Assembly (NCBI RefSeq): GCF_019649055.1
Contig: NW_026570424.1
Span: 62,001-126,000 of the forward strand
Direction of reading: 5' to 3'
Length of the DNA stretch: 64,000 nucleotides
DNA from: Paramacrobiotus metropolitanus
Lineage: Eukaryota > Tardigrada > Eutardigrada > Parachela > Macrobiotidae
The translations under genes were made by a program, and so were the position numbers. A model generated the notes under the pieces. It had not been told where the DNA came from. It was given only the letters and a program-made list of their open reading frames with translations, and made no database searches. This document shows positions 58,095 to 64,000 of this stretch, in pieces; position 1 is the stretch's first letter, and each line of letters begins with the position of its first letter.

Positions 58095-60704
58095 ATGGCC
58101 TCGAAGAAGGATCCCAAGAAGCGCGCCGCTCCAGACGACAGTGCCGACCTCGGCAGCCCGTCCAAAAAACCCGCGGAGGAATCGCCCAGTCCGTTTGTGT
58201 TGGTCATGGAGATCCGTGAGTAGAGTGAGGGCTTACACAGTCCGCTCCGTAGTCTAATTAAATATTTGTCTGTTGTTTATTTGTCTATTTCTGTCAGCAT
58301 TTGCGCATTCTGCTATTTGCATTTCTCAAGCAGCGTTTATGCCAGTGTTAAAAAAAATGCGGATTTTGATTATTCCTGTAAGATTTAAGCTTTAATGGTT
58401 GTGTGTGACTGTATGGCCATAGTTAAAGCAAATTATTATTTAATAAATTAATTTATTTATAAAAATAATAAAAAGTCGTATCAAGGTGAATTTGTTTAGA
58501 GAGAAGTCTGGCCTTCGAGAACTTTGGCGAACTGGAAAGCACGCTTCACGGCCAGTCGCCACCGGATGCGGTTACCCTGCTGGACACAGTCAATGCGTGT
58601 ACGGATTTCGTGCAGCCGGAACGCCTAGCTTCCACCCGGCATCATGCGGGATCCCGGATTTTTCAGCTGCCGCGATACGAGTTGCAGTGGCCTGGCGCCG
58701 ACGATGTAGTCATGATGGAGGGAATTAACAGGAAGATGTGCGAGTTAGGAATACAGTAAGTGTGATTTCACTGCGAATTAATTCGATCTGGGACGCTCTG
58801 GTCGTCTCGTCTGCAGATGGGAATTATTTTTATAATAAAACAAAAAATGCTATTATTTCTTACATTTTTTTTAATACGTAGGTGTATGTGCTTACTGCGT
58901 GGAAATTACTAAGCAGTTTATTCATATGACCGATAATGTAAATTGTTTAGGAACACTTGAAGGTCGAAACAAGCCGAGCATTAATTTTTTACGTCATTAA
59001 CGTGGTGAATTATCTGTACATAACTGACGTTAGTACAATTTCTGGCATCGATTTAGTCAGTTTCGTTATTAGCGGATGTGTTTAATCTACCCTAGGGCTT
59101 TTGGCGAGCGGTACGAGAATCGCGGTGTGAAGTTCTACACCCGGGACGGCTTCCCCGAGAACAGCGTCCCGATCGCGGGCAGCAGCAGTCGCGCGGCGGA
59201 TGCGGCGGTGTCGCATGTGCCCGGCGGTGTGATTATGCGGGCTGGGGCGAGTAAGATCACGGTAAGAAATGTTGCGCTGTTTCTACTGTCGGGAGGCGTA
59301 CAGATCCAGTCCCTAGTGTTACCGGTTAACCCGTAAAATTCTGAAAAAAAAATTTGTTAAATCAGTTTCTTGTGTAATTTTATTTGGGTCCGACGACACC
59401 CTCCGAGCTGAAGTTTGCCAGTTGCCACAGGAGGAATTCGGTGTGGCAGTGTAAATGCAGTTTTTATCTCAACGAAAAATCGTTCGTAGGTGCAGGATCC
59501 ACCCGCAGCCGTTCAGCACACGCAGACACCCCGCTCGTCGGTAATCGTTGGAATGGTATGCATATGTACTATGCAACGCGCCCGCAAAATTAACGTTAAA
59601 TTGCGAAGGATATTCATGTCATTTTGAAATAACGACAGTGCCGAAAAACAAGTTCTTGTACTGTAGCCGCTCGCATATCTTCGACCGTAATTGTACAGTT
59701 GCTTTGGTTTTACACGCGATTCAGTCAAACTTTTTTTTTGGTTGGGAAGTGATGAATTGTTTGTCGTTTAGATTGTTCAGCCTGTGGTGTCGAATCCGTC
59801 AGCTGGAACCGGCGGAGGGGTGCAGGAATCCGGCGAAGACGACGACATTGTGCTGGTTTGCCAAGGTTGGAATTAAATTTCATTTCCCAATTTTATTTTT
59901 CGTACTCTTTTATTTTTTAATTGTAAATTGATTACCGAATGCGTTATTATTATTATTGTGAAAAACATTTGAATTTTTGAATGAATTTCGGATTTAAATG
60001 TCTTTCCGAATTTGGTTACTGAATTTTAATTTTAAATGAAACGTGTTGTGTTGGGTTATTCCAGCGAACGTATGTAAACACAAAATTACGGTTACATCAT
60101 TTCAGCACATGATGTAATTCATTCTAAATTAGTTCGAATATTATGGTGGCGTCTTTCTTATGACTAGCAGTGTGATCTGTTGTTATTACGGTTTGCAGTG
60201 ATCAGTGAATAATTTGTTATTATCGCTGTGATTCACCATAACTGTTAATGATTAAGATTAATTTTTGTTTACGCAGGGGTCAGCGCCAAACCGGCCGGTG
60301 AGGCGTCGGACGGAGCGGAGGCCGCGCAGCAGACGGTACAGCGGGAGAAAAAGGCGAAGGGAGTTGGCGGCGGCGTGCAGCAAGCGCACGGATCGGAAGG
60401 GGAGCACAGCGGGGATGCCGCGGATCCGAAGGAGGACGCCGACCGTTCCGGACATTCCGCCAGTGCCGACGCCGGCGTCGGCGCCGGCGCCAGCCAGCCC
60501 CCCGCCGTCAGTCAGCAGCGCGAGGAAGTGAAGGAGGTCGCGCCGGGTGAGCGCCGTCGGGCGGAACCGGAGCAGGTCGACCAGGGCCGGGACGCGGAGC
60601 GTGCCGAGTTGGCGTCGCTGGCCGTTGATCTGCGGCGCCTGGAGGCGGACGCCGCTGCCCTGGCTGCGCGTGTCGAGCGTCGGGCGCGGGACCGCCGTGA
60701 TTAA
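58095..60704 (+). CDS. Unrecognised protein with basic N-terminus and C-terminal coiled coil, six exons, 368 aa
   Basis: Exons are 58095-58215, 58500-58755, 59096-59261, 59490-59540, 59781-59865 and 60277-60704; borders are GT-AG and phases close (1107 bases). The N-terminus MASKKDPKKRAAPDD plus SPSKK is a plausible bipartite nuclear localisation signal. Residues about 40-180 form the only ordered-looking part (SLAFENFGELESTLHGQSPP, FQLPRYELQWPGADDVVMME, AFGERYENRGVKFYTRDGF). The middle is disordered, and the last exon is Ala/Glu/Gln-rich, ending in a likely coiled coil (ELASLAVDLRRLEADAAALA). I recognise no family. Some exon-2 residues look like a small globular domain. A nuclear role is inference from the basic signal. 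AATAAA at 60947-60952 is a good polyadenylation signal. Confidence 0.7.
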
Positions 60705-60946
60705 TTACATTTCAGTATTACTTTTGCGGCGTTTTTCCTTTTGGGCGGTGTTTCTGATTGTTCTTCCTTGGAGACTGTTTGTTCGGGATGTGAAAGAAGC
60801 ATTTTTGTGCAGCATTTATTGCGCCATTGTTTTTCATTAATTTTTATGGCATTTTGTACGGGATTAGTATCGTATCGTATATTTTCTCTGCAGTTTATTA
60901 ATTTTTTGGTCGTACTGCTCGTTGCACGGGGAGAAAGTACCGTACA

Positions 60947-60952
60947 AATAAA
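60947..60952 (+). terminator. AATAAA polyadenylation signal
   Basis: A canonical hexamer about 240 bases past the stop codon of the six-exon gene at 58095-60704, followed by TGCAAATTATTGTGG; it is the first such signal downstream. Confidence 0.5.
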
Positions 60953-61143
60953 TGCAAATTATTGTGGCTTCCGTTTTCCACTGACTTCTCTTCCCACATT
61001 CGCCAACGACAGCACAACGGACAATACATATAACTATGTTGTACTTGTACATGCATGCAGCTGACTGTGAGGAGAATGCCATAAAGCGGACTTATTTAGG
61101 AATTCTCATTAATGGGCGAGTAAACTAAAACACTGGTCAACAG

Positions 61144-61302
61144 TCAGCACTCCTTTGATTCATCAGTAATAAAATACTTCGTAATTTGCTCCAAATACTC
61201 TTCGTACTTGTCGACGTAATGACCCTTCAAGGCACCGGTCGGCGCTGAATAATCCCATCCCGTCGCGAACGCTGAAGGAGTGCACGGCCGCATTTCCTCC
61301 AT
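61144..61302 (-). CDS. Possible short or terminal exon (52 codons)
   Basis: The frame starting MEEMRPCTPSAFATGWDYSA and ending YLEQITKYFITDESKEC has balanced composition and a natural stop, so it may be real. The frame is open further upstream to 61572 but loses coding character. I found no convincing acceptor or polyadenylation signal and recognise no family. The opposite strand at 61394-61645 is another weak candidate (MYNAGPYGRHAYPRQRTAVN) whose end runs into a transposable element. Confidence 0.25.
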   Translation of the reverse strand: MEEMRPCTPSAFATGWDYSAPTGALKGHYVDKYEEYLEQITKYFITDESKEC

Positions 61303-61642
61303 CCCCAGTAAGAAAATTTGCAGTATTGCAATAAATTGTTTTTTCGGGTAAGTTTTTCTTTTTATGTGTAACAAGCATCTGAAGTAATTAAGTATGTATA
61401 ACGCGGGGCCGTATGGGCGCCACGCGTATCCTCGACAGCGAACAGCGGTGAACCCGGATGAGGCTTTATTGCCGAATCTAATGCGCACCGTGGCGCAGCA
61501 ACACCAGACTAACGAGGAAGGATTCTGCAGCCAGTGCAACTGTGCTGCAGATCCGTCAAAAGAGCGCAGCAATGTGCGGGGTGGAAATCCCCAGAAACAG
61601 CGAATAGCTACTCATGAGGGCGGAGCGTCCCGCCCTTACATA

Positions 61643-62107
61643 TGAGAGACCGTTCGGTGACGCCTACGCGCGTCCATCAAAGATGCCGCCCACGCGCATC
61701 TGAGATACCGATCTCCACTCCGATCTTGAGCGCCGGCTTGCCTGTACGGCAGCTGCGTTAGCCATAAAAGAATTATAACCTTTATTCGCTCTTATGTTGT
61801 TCTACATAGGGCGTCGACATATTACTATAATTTTCATGATTTTTGAATCTAGAATTCTTTGAACAGCAATTTTTCTGGTTCGTAGATCCAGAAACAACAA
61901 TTACGCCGCTCAGTGCTCGGAAGACACAACTGACTTTCCTTATGGTTAGCTCACACAGAATCCGTAAGTATGATAATCCAAGTTATCCAACTGATAACTG
62001 ATAATCGTGCGATGCAGCATATCCGATCCGAAGAGAAGATCGGTATCTCAGGTGCGCGATGGGCGGCATCTTTGATGTGCGCGTAGACGTCACGGAACGT
62101 TCTCCCA
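61643..62107. mobile_element. 465-bp MITE flanked by TA
   Basis: Left end TGAGAGACCGTTCGGTGACG and right end, read in reverse complement, TGGGAGAACGTTCCGTGACG begin inverted repeats of about 85 bases (61643-61727 and 62023-62107) that share 'catcaaagatgccgccca' and 'tgagataccgatct'. TA dinucleotides flank both ends (61641-61642, 62108-62109), as for Tc1/mariner-type integration. There is no coding capacity in the 300-base interior. Confidence 0.75.
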
Positions 62108-62109
62108 TA

Positions 62110-62651
62110 CTTACTTTAGAAGATTATTACCCAAAAACAGTAAAACTTACCCGAAAACTGCCTTTTTCCCGCTCTAGCCTCCCGCCAGCACGTCCTGCCC
62201 GGCTGCCCTTACTACTCTAGTTATTACGGCCGATTTTCATGCGCCTCCGCGCATTCCCGTTGCTGGCAAAGGTGACCAGCGAACAACAAGAGATAATCCG
62301 TGTCAGAGACCGCTCACTCGAGGCGGTAGACACCTCTTGTGGCTTGCTCTGGCACCCGCACCCAGGTGGCCACGCCACTCGTGCCGCTCATATACGCTGG
62401 CTACGTCAGCGTATACTTTGTCTACGCTGACCAATCAGCGTTCGCTATGCACTTTTGGAGGTGTGGCCCAGCGCTACGAGCGATGCCATTCTTTGCGGTA
62501 TCAGCCGTTACGCAGCTGCAACACGCCGCATCATTATCACGATATCACCGAGCTCGCTGGCAGCCACTTTTTCCACAGCTTTTCCGCATTGGTTTTCTGT
62601 TGGTTTTTGTGGTTGCTTTATTGTTACAAAATAAAGGAGATCGCTCCCTTT
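62110..62651. other. No gene recognised; minus-strand AATAAA
   Basis: A minus-strand AATAAA (plus-strand tttatt at 62617-62622) lies just past a candidate terminal exon. The short palindromic phrase around tacgctggctacgtcagcgta (about 62395-62415) is the only other structure noticed. Plus-strand open frames overlapping it lack coding character. Confidence 0.3.
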
Positions 62652-62800
62652 TCATCCCTGCTTCTGTGTCGTTCTGACATCCGCATCGGGGTATTTTTGC
62701 TGCAGCGCCGACAGGAACGTCACTTCCGGCCAGTCGTCCCAATTTTCTTCCATTACTTCCAGTCTCGCCGTTTCTGGCAATTTCCATCCACAGGCGAACG
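62652..62800 (-). CDS. Possible terminal exon of a minus-strand gene
   Basis: The frame reads WKLPETARLEVMEENWDDWP then EVTFLSALQQKYPDADVRTT and stops, with acidic and aromatic residues spaced as in real protein. The AATAAA about 30 bases past the stop supports a 3' exon. The upstream border is not defined and no family is recognised. The rest of the gene, if real, was not found in the window. Confidence 0.35.
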
Positions 62801-63516
62801 CAGCGCTGGTTCTTCGCAGGCACTCTGATGAACAGCGCGCTATCAATCCACAGCGCAGCCAGTACGGCAATACCATGGCAAATCATACACTGTATTATGC
62901 CTTGGCAGTACGAGTGCCAGTACCTCTAACTGGACAATAGCATAAAGGGCTCCGGCAAACGGCCTCACGGGAGTTTGCCCACGACTGCTATCAGAATCAT
63001 CAGATAAGCTGCCGCGCAACCAGCAGCATTACGTAAGAACACGAGTACTCAGTACTGTCGGCAGCGTCGAGGAGAACTCTTGAGAAATTCTTGAACGATG
63101 GTACTTTAACAAGCCATCTGATTTGTCGGCCCGCCAAACGCCTAATATCGGCTTGCCTAACATACATACTTCATTTTGCTACACGTAACCTTCGCTTTGA
63201 GCGATTGTGCATTGTAACCACTCACCAACCAACCTGCTGTTACTACTGCTGCTGTTACCTGCTGTTGCTACTTGCCGTTACGGCGTTACCGTCGGCGGCT
63301 AACTGCTGCGGTTACACTGGGCAGTTGCCGCCTACTCTTAGCAAGCCGCTGTAAAGTGTGAACTTGTTTTGCTTTGCTTCTCTCTTGATGGCGATGGCGA
63401 CCAGTTTATGCGAACAGGCTAGCACTTAGCTGGAGAGAAATTTGAGAAAAGCACGTGGCCACTGGTCATGCATTACTCATATAATGTCGTTGTAACAAAT
63501 TCTATAAACTCCTTCT
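62801..63516. other. No gene recognised
   Basis: A CTG/GTTAC-rich simple-sequence stretch at about 63235-63330 (tactgctgctgttacctgctgttgctac...) is the only notable feature. Open frames in this interval have no splice context. Confidence 0.3.
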
Positions 63517-63862
63517 ATGACTCTGCAGTCTACGAGACCTGCTGAGCTCTGCATAAACGGATCCCGTGATTATTCCATCGAATCGGATGGGGATTCCACT
63601 GGAATCTGGAACCGCACTACCTTCGCCTACCGGACCGGTTTAGCTGCAGTTGTGCTTGTACTGCTTGCACACTGCACCTGCAGTGAGTACTCTAGGAGAG
63701 AGAACACATATTTTGCAGCTCACCATCAGTAGCGCGTCAATCATTGATCATAATTTATTATTTGCATCGTGAAAATAAGGAATCTGATGCTTTCACTTTA
63801 CAGTAAACGAAAAACTGCACCAATGGCTTTTACTTGTAGTGTTTGACGGAGATACTTTATGA
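63517..63862 (+). CDS. Possible small membrane or secreted protein, two exons, 74 aa
   Basis: Exon 63517-63682 encodes a hydrophilic start and a hydrophobic segment (TGLAAVVLVLLAHCTC) and stops at a strong donor, CTGCA|GTGAGTA. A following acceptor, tttcactttacag at 63803, restores the frame and gives a short second exon, INEKLHQWLLLVVFDGDTL, ending in TGA at 63860-63862. Length and phase agree, but nothing else supports it, and no family is recognised. The hydrophobic segment could be a signal anchor. Confidence 0.3.
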
Positions 63863-64000
63863 TCGATGTACGGTAGACAAATATATTTATGGTCTGTTTA
63901 TTACCTATTTAAGATATTAACTATATCATTTTGTTTAAACATTGTATCTACATCTCAGCCTTTTAATATTTTGATGTCTTCTTATCATGGACGAAAGAAC

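Noticed and set aside
1-64000. Bacterial contamination, horizontal transfer, CRISPR, rRNA or tRNA genes
   Set aside because: All convincing genes have introns and animal homologues. I saw no regularly spaced repeats and no rRNA-like sequence, and a search by eye for tRNA B-box-like sequence gave no cloverleaf; a covariance-model scan would be needed to exclude tRNA fully.

Overview
This is eukaryotic nuclear DNA, almost certainly from a small-genome ecdysozoan invertebrate and probably a tardigrade. Genes are split by GT-AG introns, polyadenylation signals are AATAAA, and the recognisable proteins are animal ones: exportin-1, UPF2, a nuclear receptor closest to insect E78, a rhabdomeric opsin and a sorting nexin of the SNX1/2 type. 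The tardigrade assignment is an inference from gene content and from lineage-specific genes whose style matches what is known of tardigrade genomes; no marker in the window proves it. I found no prokaryotic operons, CRISPR arrays or rRNA, and recognised no tRNA.

Left third (1-30 kb) is the fast-evolving, repeat-rich part. It begins with a basic, low-complexity protein gene (1443-4433, minus) carrying an internal exon duplication. Next come three copies of an unusual gene family that joins a Tudor-like double module to an F-box: a minus-strand pseudogene (5872-8074), an intact divergent neighbour (8640-10772, plus) and a second decaying copy (13102-16405, plus). A protein kinase fused to kelch-like repeats follows (18136-20492, minus), with a broken partial duplicate at about 22.8-23.1 kb, a decayed plus-strand gene (about 23.7-24.8 kb) and a nine-exon rhabdomeric opsin (25125-28259, minus). 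Scattered through this part are LINE-like reverse-transcriptase remnants, at least three terminal-inverted-repeat or foldback elements, and a dispersed repeat that has itself taken an insertion with an 11-bp target duplication.

Middle third (30-51 kb) is conserved housekeeping DNA with GC-rich exons and very AT-rich introns. Exportin-1 (30339-37221, plus, 17 exons) converges on UPF2 (37931-45779, minus, 12 exons), and the E78-like receptor (47194-50671, minus, 8 coding exons) lies upstream of UPF2. For these genes the exon phases I propose close without stops from start to stop codon. Exportin-1 carries proteins and some RNAs out of the nucleus and UPF2 acts in nonsense-mediated decay; nothing in the sequence shows that their adjacency is functional.

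Right part (51-64 kb) holds a long apparently non-coding stretch upstream of E78, a sorting nexin whose PX half looks sound but whose BAR half is eroded (54790-57334, minus), an unrecognised basic/acidic protein gene with a predicted nuclear signal (58095-60704, plus), a 465-bp MITE flanked by TA, and several weak short gene candidates near the right edge.

Exon boundaries were set by hand from splice consensus, reading-frame phase and family resemblance. No alignment or database search was run.
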